A stretch of 47,938 bases of DNA from Anaerolineae bacterium (GTDB lineage: Bacteria > Chloroflexota > Anaerolineae > Aggregatilineales > Phototrophicaceae): the NCBI GenBank assembly GCA_022843745.1, contig JALHNB010000054.1, positions 1 through 47,938 of the forward strand. Reading direction: 5' to 3'. Position 1 is the stretch's first letter. Each line of letters opens with the position of its first letter. Below, piece by piece: positions 18,052 through 26,458 of this stretch. Under the pieces are notes generated by a model. The model was not told the origin of the DNA. It worked only from the letters and a program-made list of their open reading frames with translations, and made no database searches. The position numbers and the translations under genes are program-made.

Positions 18052-18130
18052 GGTAGACAGCTTATCAATTTTACTACAGTGGCGGACAAGCTTATCCTGC
18101 TACAATGGCAGACAGCTTATCTTAATTACA
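18052..18130 (+). repeat. Three imperfect tandem repeats in the gnd leader
   Basis: Units begin at 18052, 18081 and 18107 with lengths of about 29, 26 and 24 bases. Each has the core GACA(a)GCTTATC, and the first two also end in CTACA-T. The array occupies most of the gap between rpiA and gnd and stops just before the gnd ribosome binding site. It could be a set of operator or RNA-protein binding sites or a small satellite; the sequence does not decide. Confidence 0.6.
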
Positions 18131-18147
18131 AACGAGGAGTAATGATT

Positions 18148-19056
18148 ATGAGGTTGGCACTGGTTGGGTTGGGCAAAATGGGCGCGAACATGGTTCGCCG
18201 TCTGGTGAGAAATGGGCATGAGGTCATTGTTTTCAATCGCAGCAAAGGGCCGGTTGAAGAAGTGGCAAAAGAAGGCGCAATCCCAGCCGAGTCGCTGGCG
18301 GATGTGGTCAGCAAGCTGCCAACACCGCGCGTCGTGTGGCTGATGCTTCCGGCAGGCGATGTGACCGAAGAACATCTGCATCAGTTTATGGATTTGCTGT
18401 CTCCGGGCGATGTGATCGTCGATGGCGGCAACAGCAATTTTAACGACACGATTCGCCGTGCCGAGATGGTCAAGGCGAAAGGGCTGCATTACCTGGATGT
18501 CGGTACAAGCGGCGGCATCTGGGGCATTACCGAAGGCTACAGCATGATGGTCGGCGGTGAAAAAGAAGCTGTTGAGATTCTGCGTCCGGCGTTGGAAACG
18601 CTTGCGCCTGCGCCTGATTTGGGCTGGGGGCATATGGGGCCAAGCGGATCGGGCCATTTCGTCAAGATGGTGCATAACGGCATCGAATACGGCATGATGC
18701 AAGCCTACGCTGAGGGCTTCGATATTATGCGTGCGCGCAAGGATTTTAACCTCGATCTGCATCAGATTTCAGAAGTCTGGAAATATGGCAGTGTCGTGCG
18801 CTCCTGGTTGCTGGATTTGACAGCCGATGCGCTGAAAGAAGACCAGGAATTGAGCGACATCGCGCCCTACGTGACCGACAGCGGCGAGGGACGATGGACA
18901 GTATTCGAATCGATCAATATGGATGTACCCGCGCCGGTGATTACGTTGGCGCTGCAAATGCGTTTCATCAGCCGCCAGGATTCGAGCTATGCCGCCAAAT
19001 TATTAGCGGCCATGCGTAAAGGATTTGGGGGTCATGCAGTCAAATCTGCAAAATAA
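18148..19056 (+). CDS. gnd: 6-phosphogluconate dehydrogenase, decarboxylating (short YqeC-type)
   Basis: Oxidises 6-phosphogluconate to ribulose-5-phosphate and CO2 with NAD(P)+. 302 residues, the short form of the family. The Rossmann loop is LVGLGKMGANMVRRL. DGGNSNFND, GTSGGIWGITEGYSMMVGG and the catalytic-lysine segment GHFVKMVHNGIEYGMMQAYAEG (given in part: FVKMVHNGIEY) are all intact. The ATG at 18148 lies 8 bases after GAGGAG; an ATG two codons earlier is too close to it. zwf follows 9 bases later, so the two oxidative steps are co-transcribed. The leader carries a three-unit repeat array. Confidence 0.95.
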   Translation: MRLALVGLGKMGANMVRRLVRNGHEVIVFNRSKGPVEEVAKEGAIPAESLADVVSKLPTPRVVWLMLPAGDVTEEHLHQFMDLLSPGDVIVDGGNSNFNDTIRRAEMVKAKGLHYLDVGTSGGIWGITEGYSMMVGGEKEAVEILRPALETLAPAPDLGWGHMGPSGSGHFVKMVHNGIEYGMMQAYAEGFDIMRARKDFNLDLHQISEVWKYGSVVRSWLLDLTADALKEDQELSDIAPYVTDSGEGRWTVFESINMDVPAPVITLALQMRFISRQDSSYAAKLLAAMRKGFGGHAVKSAK

Positions 19057-19065
19057 GGCAAATCA

Positions 19066-20529
19066 ATGAGCGAGTCAACCACTGTTGTGATTTTTGGTGC
19101 GTCGGGCGATCTGACCAAGCGGAAGCTCGTCCCGGCGCTGTATAACCTGTATCTCAAAAAACGGCTGCCGGAAAAGCTGAATGTCGTCGGCATTTCGCGC
19201 ACAGTTTTCAGCCATGAGGAATGGCGCAGCCGGATGCGCGAAGGCGTAGAGGAATTTTCCGAAAATACGTTTGACGAAAAAGCCTGGAATACTTTTGCTG
19301 ACCAGCTATGGTATACGCCGGGGAACGCCGATCAGTTGCCTGATCTGAAAGAGATTTTGGCTTTTCTGAGCGAGAAAGAAGAGAAAAACGCTAACCGCCT
19401 GTACTATCTCTCAGTTGCGCCTGACCTGTATATTCCGATTGTGCAAAACCTGGGGCAATTGGATATGGCGCGCGAGAAGGAGGGTAAGGTATGGCGGCGT
19501 ATCGTCATCGAGAAGCCGTTTGGGACGGATTTGAAGTCCGCACAAGACCTGAACGCCGAGGTGCAGTCCGTTTTCCGGGAAGAACAGGTCTATCGGATTG
19601 ACCATTATCTGGGTAAAGAAACGGCGCAGAACATCATGTTTTTGCGCTTTGCCAACGCCATTTTCGAACCCATCTGGAATCGTAATTATGTCGATAGTGT
19701 GCAGATTACGGCGCTAGAGCAAGTCGATGTCGGGCATCGCGGTGCGTATTACGATACGTCCGGTGTGCTGCGCGATATGTTCCAGAATCATCTTCTCCAG
19801 ATTATGGCGTTGATCGCGATGGAACCGCCTGCTTCGATGGAGCCGGACGCGCTGCGCAATGAAAAGACGAAAGTTCTGAGTGCTGTACGTCCGATTGATC
19901 CCTTCGATACGATCTGTGCGCAGTACAACGGTTATCGGAAAACAAAGGGTGTCGCAAAGGATTCGCACACGCCAACCTACGCCGCGTTAAAGCTCAACAT
20001 CGACAATTGGCGCTGGCAGGGGGTGCCGTTTTACCTGCGCTCCGGCAAGGCACTGAATCGAAAGGTGACGGAAATCACCGTCGTCTTTCGGCAGCCGCCG
20101 CACATGATGTTTGGCAACCAGAACGGCGGTAACTTCACGCCGAATGTTCTATCGATCTGTGTTCAGCCGGACGAAGGTATTCACCTGAGTTTTGAAGCCA
20201 AAGTGCCAGATTCGCCTCGTCAGACACGTTCTGTCGATATGGAATTTCATTATGCGGATGCGTTCAGCGAGTATGTTATCCCAGAAGCGTATGAACGTCT
20301 GCTGTTGGATGCGCTCATCGGCGACCCGTCGCTATTCACGCGCAGTGATGGAATTGAAGTATCATGGAAGCTGATGGATCCGGTTATTCAGGTGTGGGAA
20401 TCGGCAGAAGCGCCCGAACTTGCAACCTATAAGCCGGGCAGTTGGGGGCCGGATGAATCGGATGAGCTTTTGGCGGATGATGGTCGTACCTGGCGTTTAG
20501 GCTGTCTGGATGATGAGGTCATAGGATAA
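19066..20529 (+). CDS. zwf: Glucose-6-phosphate 1-dehydrogenase
   Basis: Oxidises glucose-6-phosphate to 6-phosphogluconolactone with reduction of NAD(P)+, the entry step of the oxidative pentose phosphate pathway. 487 residues. It has the nucleotide-binding loop VIFGASGDLTKRKLVPALY at the N-terminus, the active-site signature RIDHYLGKE near residue 178, and the substrate-binding segment VPFYLRSGKAL. No residues of these motifs are missing. Its stop shares one base with the ATG of pgl (TAATG), so translation is coupled to the next enzyme in the pathway. Confidence 0.96.
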   Translation: MSESTTVVIFGASGDLTKRKLVPALYNLYLKKRLPEKLNVVGISRTVFSHEEWRSRMREGVEEFSENTFDEKAWNTFADQLWYTPGNADQLPDLKEILAFLSEKEEKNANRLYYLSVAPDLYIPIVQNLGQLDMAREKEGKVWRRIVIEKPFGTDLKSAQDLNAEVQSVFREEQVYRIDHYLGKETAQNIMFLRFANAIFEPIWNRNYVDSVQITALEQVDVGHRGAYYDTSGVLRDMFQNHLLQIMALIAMEPPASMEPDALRNEKTKVLSAVRPIDPFDTICAQYNGYRKTKGVAKDSHTPTYAALKLNIDNWRWQGVPFYLRSGKALNRKVTEITVVFRQPPHMMFGNQNGGNFTPNVLSICVQPDEGIHLSFEAKVPDSPRQTRSVDMEFHYADAFSEYVIPEAYERLLLDALIGDPSLFTRSDGIEVSWKLMDPVIQVWESAEAPELATYKPGSWGPDESDELLADDGRTWRLGCLDDEVIG

Positions 20530-21269
20530 TGAGCATTCGCGTCTATCCCGATGCCGATCTGCTGAAAAGGGCAGCGGCAGAGCATGTTATCACGTTGAGC
20601 GAAGCCTCCATTAACGCGCAGGGATATTTCAGCATCGCTCTCTCTGGTGGCTCGACACCGAAAGCAGTCTATGAACTGCTGACGGATAAGGCTTTTAGCC
20701 GTTATGTTGATTGGGAACATACGCATATCTTTTGGGGGGACGAACGCTGTGTCCCCCCGGATCACACTGAGAGCAACTATCGAATGGCGCGAATGACGCT
20801 GCTCGATAACGTCCCGGTGCCATTTACGAATATCCATCGGATGAAGGGCGAGCTTGACCCGGCACAGGCGGCAGCCGATTATGAACAAATGCTGCGCCAG
20901 TTTTTCGCTCGCCGTCGGGATGGTGCGGTTCGGTTTGATTTGGTGCTGCTGGGCATAGGTGATGATGGGCATACCGCGTCGCTGTTTCCAGGGACAGCCG
21001 CACTTGAAGAAACCGAACGGCTGGTGGTCGAGAATTATGTCGAAAAACTGGAAGCATGGCGTTTGACACTGACTGCACCTACGATCAATAACGCAGATCG
21101 TGTGACATTTCTGGTTTCGGGAAAATCGAAAGCTGAAACGCTCAAACAAGTCATCGAAGGTCCTCCGCAACCCTACGAGCTTCCCGCGCAGCTTATCCAG
21201 CCTGCCAGCGGTAATTTACTGTGGCTGCTTGATGCACCTGCGGCTGCCAAACTTTCAAAATCAACTTAG
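20529..21269 (+). CDS. pgl: 6-phosphogluconolactonase
   Basis: Hydrolyses 6-phosphogluconolactone to 6-phosphogluconate. 246 residues of the DevB/SOL type, related to glucosamine-6-phosphate isomerases. Visible motifs are ALSGGSTPKAVYELL, THIFWGDERCVPPDHTESNYRM (in part: FWGDERCVPPD) and DLVLLGIGDDGHTASLFPG, which carries the catalytic His and Asp. It overlaps zwf by one base and is followed after 9 bases by the alkyltransferase-like gene. With zwf and gnd it makes a complete oxidative branch. Confidence 0.94.
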   Translation: MSIRVYPDADLLKRAAAEHVITLSEASINAQGYFSIALSGGSTPKAVYELLTDKAFSRYVDWEHTHIFWGDERCVPPDHTESNYRMARMTLLDNVPVPFTNIHRMKGELDPAQAAADYEQMLRQFFARRRDGAVRFDLVLLGIGDDGHTASLFPGTAALEETERLVVENYVEKLEAWRLTLTAPTINNADRVTFLVSGKSKAETLKQVIEGPPQPYELPAQLIQPASGNLLWLLDAPAAAKLSKST

Positions 21270-21278
21270 AGATAATTT

Positions 21279-21734
21279 ATGCTAATGCCGCCCGATCAAG
21301 TAACTTATTATCAAACCGTATGGAATATTGTTCGCCAGATTCCCACAGGGCAGGTGGCGACTTATGGGCAGATTGCAACGATGATCCCGCCGCCGGAGAG
21401 CGTCAACCCGCCGGATTATGACCGGATCGCGCCACGTTGGGTCGGTTATGCCATGAATGCTGTTTCCGCACGAGATGCCCAGGATATTCCCTGGTGGCGC
21501 GTCATCAACAGCAAAGGCGGGATCAGTCTGGCAGAAGGCAGCCAGTCAGCCACCCTTCAACGATCACGCTTGGAGTCCGAGGGCATCATTTTTAATGAAA
21601 AAGATCAGGTTGATTTTAACCAGTGTGGATGGAACGGGCCAGATGACGACTGGCTGCGCGAGAATGATTTATCCAAGCCGCGCCCCCTTCGCAAACCGCC
21701 AAAAGACAAGCCGGAACAGATGAACTTGTTATAA
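21279..21734 (+). CDS. Alkyltransferase-like (ATL) DNA-binding protein
   Basis: 151 residues related to the C-terminal domain of O6-alkylguanine-DNA alkyltransferase. The winged-helix part (QIPTGQVATYGQIATMI) and the Arg-finger segment (PRWVGYAMNAV) are recognisable. The active-site PCHRV is replaced by PWWRV at residues 71-75: Trp72 stands where the alkyl-accepting Cys would be and Trp73 where the His would be. Known ATL proteins have PWHRV or similar; they bind O6-alkylguanine without repairing it and hand the lesion to nucleotide excision repair. A Pro/Lys-rich tail of about 25 residues follows. It is the last gene of the pentose phosphate run and converges on pyrF across 34 bases without a clear terminator. 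Confidence 0.85.
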   Translation: MLMPPDQVTYYQTVWNIVRQIPTGQVATYGQIATMIPPPESVNPPDYDRIAPRWVGYAMNAVSARDAQDIPWWRVINSKGGISLAEGSQSATLQRSRLESEGIIFNEKDQVDFNQCGWNGPDDDWLRENDLSKPRPLRKPPKDKPEQMNLL

Positions 21735-21768
21735 CCCGTTTCGTCTCTTCGGCGATCCAAAACTATTT

Positions 21769-22566
21769 TTACCGATATTGATTAATCTCATCTCGCAATT
21801 CCTTCGCCGCCGCGCCGGGGTCTTCTGCAAAGATGATCCCGCGCGAAGAGCTGATAATCATGCCTTTTTTCGCACCATTCAGCCCTGCCTGCACCGTTTG
21901 TGCCACATCGCCGCCTTGTGCGCCCACCCCCGGTATGAGGAACGTCATCTCGCCAGCGATCTCGCGGGCTTTTCGCAGGTCGTCGGGATAAGTCGCGCCG
22001 ATCACCAGCATACAGTTGCCATTTTGATTCCAGTCGTCGCGGACTTTTTCAGCAACGATCTGCCAGAGTGGTTTGCCATCTACCAATAAATCCTGCAATT
22101 CCCCGGCGCTGGGGTTCGACGTTCGGCAGACAATAATGCAGCCTTTTTCGGTACGTTTGAGATATGGCGCTAAAGAATCTTTGCCCAAGTATGAATGTAG
22201 TGTGACGGCATCGAAACCGAACCAATCAAAAATTGCTGAGACATAGGCGAGGCTGGTTACGCCATTGTCACCACGTTTGGCATCGCAGATCGTCAAAATA
22301 TCCGGGTGATTCTGGTGCAGATATTCGAGCGTCAGCTTGAGCGCCATCATACCGCGATCCCCACGCGCCTCATAAAAAGCGATGTTGGGTTTATAGGCGC
22401 TGGTATAAGTATGCGTCTGGTCGATGATCCAGCGATTAAATGAAAATTGCGGGTACTCGTAGTGCATGAATTGTTCGGGAAGCTGCGTATAGTCACTATC
22501 CAAACCGACGCACAGCAGCGAATTTATCTGATCGACGCGCCGGTTATATTTTTCGATGGCATTCAT
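21769..22566 (-). CDS. pyrF: Orotidine-5'-phosphate decarboxylase (subfamily 2)
   Basis: Decarboxylates OMP to UMP, the last step of de novo pyrimidine synthesis. 265 residues of the longer subfamily, with LLCVGLDSDYTQLP near the N-terminus and the catalytic charged network in ICDAKRGDNG (D-x-K-x-x-D). IPGVGAQGG and ISSSRGIIFA form the phosphate-binding end. The start at 22566 overlaps the pyrE stop in an ATGA junction (22563-22566), so the earlier in-frame start at 22614 is rejected. Last gene of the pyr operon. Confidence 0.94.
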   Translation of the reverse strand: MNAIEKYNRRVDQINSLLCVGLDSDYTQLPEQFMHYEYPQFSFNRWIIDQTHTYTSAYKPNIAFYEARGDRGMMALKLTLEYLHQNHPDILTICDAKRGDNGVTSLAYVSAIFDWFGFDAVTLHSYLGKDSLAPYLKRTEKGCIIVCRTSNPSAGELQDLLVDGKPLWQIVAEKVRDDWNQNGNCMLVIGATYPDDLRKAREIAGEMTFLIPGVGAQGGDVAQTVQAGLNGAKKGMIISSSRGIIFAEDPGAAAKELRDEINQYR

Positions 22567-23207
22567 GCCTGAAGTCCCTGACTTTCTGCCCAGCGATGTG
22601 GGTCTTTGAGCCAATCCTCAATCAAAGCAAGTTGTGTCGCGTTAAAAAGATCCATTTTTACGGCTTCCTGCACAATCGTGTGGAACGAGGTCAGAGTGTG
22701 CAGACGAATGTCCATGATCTTGAACGATTCCTGCGACATGGTGAAGCCGTAGCTGGTGATCGCGAGGCAGTCCTGGACAACCGCGCCCATTTCTCGCAGC
22801 CCTTCAGCCCCAGCGAGGCTGCTGCCGCCTGTCGTCACCAGATCTTCAATCAACAGGACGCGACGGTTGCTCACGTCGCCCCCTTCGACACGGCTTTTTG
22901 TGCCATGCTCTTTGGGTTGTTTGCGAACGAAGACCGATGGCTTGTGCAGAAGGTATGCCAGCGCCGAACTGTGAGGGACACCCGCTGTTTCGATGCCCGC
23001 GATGACTTCATATGGGATTTGCTGTTCCTCGATCAGTTGCCGGAAGCCTTCGATGATCGTATGCCAGTGTTCAGGCCAGAAGATGAGCTTGCGGTTATCA
23101 ATATAAACCGGTGATAGCAAGCCGGATTTGAACGTAATAGGACGCTCTGGTGTAAAACCGACTGCTCCGATTGCCAGTAATGCTCTGGCGACTTCAACAT
23201 CAATCAT
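22563..23207 (-). CDS. pyrE: Orotate phosphoribosyltransferase
   Basis: Joins orotate to PRPP to make OMP. 214 residues. The substrate segment is ITFKSGLLSPVYIDNRKLI, the flexible catalytic loop includes RKQPKEHGTK, and the PRPP-binding motif is VLLIEDLVTTGGSSL. ATG 23207 lies 4-5 bases after GAGG and within the end of pyrD (8-base overlap). A GTG four codons earlier is possible but less likely. Overlap at both ends (pyrD upstream, pyrF downstream) indicates coupled translation. Confidence 0.94.
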   Translation of the reverse strand: MIDVEVARALLAIGAVGFTPERPITFKSGLLSPVYIDNRKLIFWPEHWHTIIEGFRQLIEEQQIPYEVIAGIETAGVPHSSALAYLLHKPSVFVRKQPKEHGTKSRVEGGDVSNRRVLLIEDLVTTGGSSLAGAEGLREMGAVVQDCLAITSYGFTMSQESFKIMDIRLHTLTSFHTIVQEAVKMDLFNATQLALIEDWLKDPHRWAESQGLQA

Positions 23208-24321
23208 GGTTGACCTCACTGAGAATAAGCCCTGCCGTCAGCGGGCCGCGATAGATAAGCGCCGTCCAATATTGCGCTGCTTTCACCCCCAGCCGCGCGA
23301 AATCCCGATACGTTGCGGCATCCTGAACACCGCCGCAGCCGATAATATCCAGAGTATAACCATGTTGTGACTTTTCGTGTATCAGCCGGGCTGCTACTGC
23401 AACAGCGGTATCGTGTAATTTTCCACCAGCTACGCCCGCTGTCAAATGTGGAGCGTCGGGTGTGGGTTCCGCCAGGGTATTCGTGGCGATGACGGCGCGG
23501 ACACTTGTTTCAGCAAACACGCGCATCAAAATATCATACTGCTCTGGCGCGAGGTCGGGGCTGATCTTCACCCACAGCGGGATTGTCTGCGGCAGGTGTG
23601 TGACAACCGCCTCGCAGAGTTGGCGTGTCCGGTCTTCTGTCTGGTGTCCGCTGGGGTCGTCCTCAGTGTTTGGGCAGCTTACGTTCAGCGTCAGCCAGGA
23701 TGGGTGAAGCGACTCGGTCAGGAAAAAATCGAGCGCTTCCAAAACTTCGCGACGTTCTTGTGCCAAATCGCTCACACCGGGGCTGACGGCGATATTGATT
23801 CCATAAATGTGCGGTAGTTGATCCTGATGTAGCTTCAGAAAGGCCGCCGCCGCCCGCGCACCCGGATTTTTCAGCCCGACTCGATTCTGTGTCGAGCGAG
23901 TCCGAACGTCGCGCCAGATGACATTTCCGGGGTTGCCCAAACGCGGCCAACGTGTGAATGAGCCGAATTCTACCGCGCCGACCAAACGGGGCATACTGCG
24001 CCAGCCGGGGATGATATTTTCGCCGCGCTGAACCGCCGCCAATGCCGCATCCTCGCCATCAAATCCCACGCCTTTGACAAATCCCGCTGCCAGCATCAGC
24101 GGTGACGCGAGTTCCACGCCGCCAACATTCACCGGACAGACATCCAAAGCCGCATCGTGGAATTTTTCGAGGATGCCTTGCAGCGAATCCTGCTGATCGA
24201 GCCAGCGCAGCAGTTTTAGAATTTGCTCATGGGCGCGTTGTGCCGAGCCGCGAAAAATCACTGGCCGGGCAATTCGCCGATAAAGCAGGTGGTTGGCGGC
24301 GAGAAAGGCACGATTAGCCAT
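23200..24321 (-). CDS. pyrD: Dihydroorotate dehydrogenase
   Basis: Oxidises dihydroorotate to orotate using FMN. 373 residues. The N-terminal region (LLYRRIARPVIFRGSAQRAHEQILKLLR, in part) resembles the membrane-associating helices of class 2, quinone-dependent enzymes. NRVGLKNPG, the Asn-rich LNVSCPNTEDD and the end YWTALIYRGPLTAGLI also fit this group. At the catalytic-base position the motif reads NVSCPNT with Cys, as in class 1, whereas class 2 enzymes usually have Ser; this mixture is unusual. No pyrK-like electron-transfer gene is nearby, which favours quinone use. The ATG at 24321 overlaps the pyrC end by 8 bases. Confidence 0.9.
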   Translation of the reverse strand: MANRAFLAANHLLYRRIARPVIFRGSAQRAHEQILKLLRWLDQQDSLQGILEKFHDAALDVCPVNVGGVELASPLMLAAGFVKGVGFDGEDAALAAVQRGENIIPGWRSMPRLVGAVEFGSFTRWPRLGNPGNVIWRDVRTRSTQNRVGLKNPGARAAAAFLKLHQDQLPHIYGINIAVSPGVSDLAQERREVLEALDFFLTESLHPSWLTLNVSCPNTEDDPSGHQTEDRTRQLCEAVVTHLPQTIPLWVKISPDLAPEQYDILMRVFAETSVRAVIATNTLAEPTPDAPHLTAGVAGGKLHDTAVAVAARLIHEKSQHGYTLDIIGCGGVQDAATYRDFARLGVKAAQYWTALIYRGPLTAGLILSEVNHD

Positions 24322-25381
24322 ACAGATTTTGCCCAAACCCATTGGAAATCAGGATTTTTTCGCCATCGTAAACCTGCTCACCGCGAATTGTGACCGAGCG
24401 CACCTTGCCATAGACCTGCATTCCCTCGAAGGGCGACCAGCCGCATAGGGTATGCAGATTGCCACGCTCGATGGTGAAAGATTCGGCAGTATCGACCAGC
24501 GTATAGGTTTCCGGTGGGCAGGCGAGTCCGAAAATGCGGCGTGGGTTATTCGCGACCAGATCGACTACACGTTCCATCGTCAGGCGGCCTTCGTGGACAG
24601 CCAGACATAACAGCGGCAGCGTCGTCTCCAATCCCGGTACGCCATAGGTCGGTTTGCCCGAAAATTTTTCGTCTAGTGTGTGCGGCGCATGATCGGATTC
24701 TACGACATCCACCACGCCAGACTCAAGCGCATCCCATAAAGCCTGTAGGTCGGCTTTAGTTTTGAGTTCCGGCTTCATCAATCCAAGCGGCCCCAGCGTT
24801 GCCAGATCATCCTGAGTCAGATACAGATGATGCGGGCAAACGCCAATGCTGATGGGCAAACCTTCGTTTTTAGCGTCGGTCAGATAGCGAATTTCATCGG
24901 CGGTGCTGATGTGGCAAAAATGCGTGTGTTTTCGATATTTCCGCACCAGTGCCAGAATTTCGAGAACGGTTTCGCCCTCGGCGTGAACCGCGATATTTTT
25001 ATTTCCCGGCCATGCGCGGTAGTGCTGGTCACGCACCGATTGATCGTCAATCAGGAGTGTGCCTGTGGTGGCGTTGTTATAAATTTTCAGGCCGCATACA
25101 TCGCCGATGATGTCGTCGTAAAAGCGCCAATTTTCAGATGCCGCCGCGCCGAAATAGATACCCCAATCGCTCACCGCCTGAGCGCCCATTTCCGCGAGTT
25201 TGCGATCCAGCGCCGGACGGTCAATGGTGGAAGGGTGCGTGTTGGGCATATCCAGTACCGCCCAATAGCCGCCTGCCAGAGCCGCCGCCGTTTCGCTGGC
25301 GAATGTCCCCTTGTGCGACCAATCCAGCCCCCGTAGATGGACGTGCGGGTCGATCATGCCGGGAATTTTATACGTAGACAC
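24314..25381 (-). CDS. pyrC: Dihydroorotase
   Basis: Cyclises carbamoyl-aspartate to dihydroorotate. 355 residues of the amidohydrolase superfamily. It has metal-binding DPHVHLRG at residues 11-18, GLKIYNN, whose lysine corresponds to the carboxylated bridging lysine, THFCHIST and the catalytic ESDHAPHT. The short overall form with GLKIY resembles the CAD-type dihydroorotases. The GTG at 25381 keeps the first strand (TYKIPGMIDPHVH) that the fold needs, and gives a 14-base overlap with pyrB; ATG at 25357 would delete that strand. pyrD overlaps its 3' end. Confidence 0.92.
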   Translation of the reverse strand: MSTYKIPGMIDPHVHLRGLDWSHKGTFASETAAALAGGYWAVLDMPNTHPSTIDRPALDRKLAEMGAQAVSDWGIYFGAAASENWRFYDDIIGDVCGLKIYNNATTGTLLIDDQSVRDQHYRAWPGNKNIAVHAEGETVLEILALVRKYRKHTHFCHISTADEIRYLTDAKNEGLPISIGVCPHHLYLTQDDLATLGPLGLMKPELKTKADLQALWDALESGVVDVVESDHAPHTLDEKFSGKPTYGVPGLETTLPLLCLAVHEGRLTMERVVDLVANNPRRIFGLACPPETYTLVDTAESFTIERGNLHTLCGWSPFEGMQVYGKVRSVTIRGEQVYDGEKILISNGFGQNLYG

Positions 25382-26420
25382 CGCGCAGCACCTTTGCTAA
25401 TAATGCCATACGCACGAACATGCCGTTTTCCATCTGGCGGAAATAGACGGCGCGTGGGTCGGCATCCAGAATATCATGATCTTCCGGCGTACCCATCTCG
25501 TGCTTGCGTGGTAGCGGGTGCATGAGGATCGCGTCGGCTTTGGCCTGATTGAGGACAGGCGGTGTCATGATAAACCCGCCTTTGATCGACTCATACTCTG
25601 CCGGGTCTTTAAAACGCTCCTCCTGCACCCGCGTCCAATAGATCACGTCGCTGTAGCCAAGTACATCGCTCAAATCTTCGGTTTCTTCGACGCGAATGCC
25701 GGATTCTTTGAGCAAATCGACAATTTCGCCGGGCATCCGCAGCGAGGGTGGCGCGACGAGGCAGATGGTCACATTTTTGACATCGTATCGCGCGATGAGT
25801 TTCGCCAGCGAATGTACCGTCCGACCATGCCGCAGGTCGCCGACCATCGTGATCGTCAGATTATCAATGCCATTTTTCTGGTCGATAATCGTGAACATAT
25901 CCAGCAGCGCTTGCGTCGGGTGTTCGCCGATACCGTCGCCGCCGCTGATGACGACAGGCTTTCTGCCAATTTTGTCGCTCAACAGATCAAGGTAATGTGC
26001 TGCTTCGTAGGACGAGCCAACTTCTGGGTGGCGCAGCACTACCACATCAGCGTAACACCCGGCGGCGCGTACCGTATCCGCCAAATCCTCGCCTTTATAG
26101 ACCGACGAAAATTGAACGCCGTTGCTCGCGCCGATTACTTCACCACCCAGGCGCACCATCGCGGCTTGAAATGACATATCGGTGCGCGTACTGGATTCGA
26201 AAAACAGCGTCGCCATCACTTTGCCGCTGCACAGCTCGACCAAGCCCCGGTCACTCTGCCGGATGCGCTTTTTCAGCGAGGCCGTTGCGTCAAAAATGAC
26301 CTGTAAATCCTTGCGGCTGAACTGCTCAACCGTGATGATATGTTTGCCAACAAAATCGCCATCAATGGCGGGTGGTGTGTAAAGATACCTGAAGTTTTTC
26401 GCCTGACGCACATCTGACAT
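25368..26420 (-). CDS. pyrB: Aspartate carbamoyltransferase catalytic chain
   Basis: Condenses carbamoyl phosphate with aspartate. 350 residues. It contains the carbamoyl-phosphate motif FFESSTRTDMSF, the HPTQALLD motif and a C-terminal MHPLPR, all intact. A strong AGGAGGGG (26433-26426) precedes ATG 26420; the upstream in-frame start at 26450 would lie inside the terminator and is rejected. First gene of the pyr operon. No regulatory chain gene (pyrI), pyrR or carAB is present nearby. Transcription from the purN side must pass the intrinsic terminator immediately upstream. Confidence 0.95.
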   Translation of the reverse strand: MSDVRQAKNFRYLYTPPAIDGDFVGKHIITVEQFSRKDLQVIFDATASLKKRIRQSDRGLVELCSGKVMATLFFESSTRTDMSFQAAMVRLGGEVIGASNGVQFSSVYKGEDLADTVRAAGCYADVVVLRHPEVGSSYEAAHYLDLLSDKIGRKPVVISGGDGIGEHPTQALLDMFTIIDQKNGIDNLTITMVGDLRHGRTVHSLAKLIARYDVKNVTICLVAPPSLRMPGEIVDLLKESGIRVEETEDLSDVLGYSDVIYWTRVQEERFKDPAEYESIKGGFIMTPPVLNQAKADAILMHPLPRKHEMGTPEDHDILDADPRAVYFRQMENGMFVRMALLAKVLRGVYV

Positions 26421-26432
26421 TGAGTCCCCTCC

Positions 26433-26458
26433 TAAAAAAAAGCCACTCACAGGTGGCT
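26433..26458 (-). terminator. Intrinsic terminator between purN and pyrB
   Basis: On the minus strand AGCCAC (26458-26453) pairs with GTGGCT (26446-26441) around CTGTGA and is followed directly by eight T (26440-26433). The hairpin overlaps the purN stop codon, and the T-tract abuts the pyrB ribosome binding site AGGAGGGG. It separates the pur and pyr operons or acts as an attenuator between them. Confidence 0.75.

Noticed and set aside
18037-18147. Extended N-terminus for gnd
   Set aside because: It would run through the repeat array and is not family-like; GAGGAG points to 18148.
20427-21170. Minus-strand frame of 247 codons across zwf and pgl
   Set aside because: Shadow frame opposite two well-supported genes.
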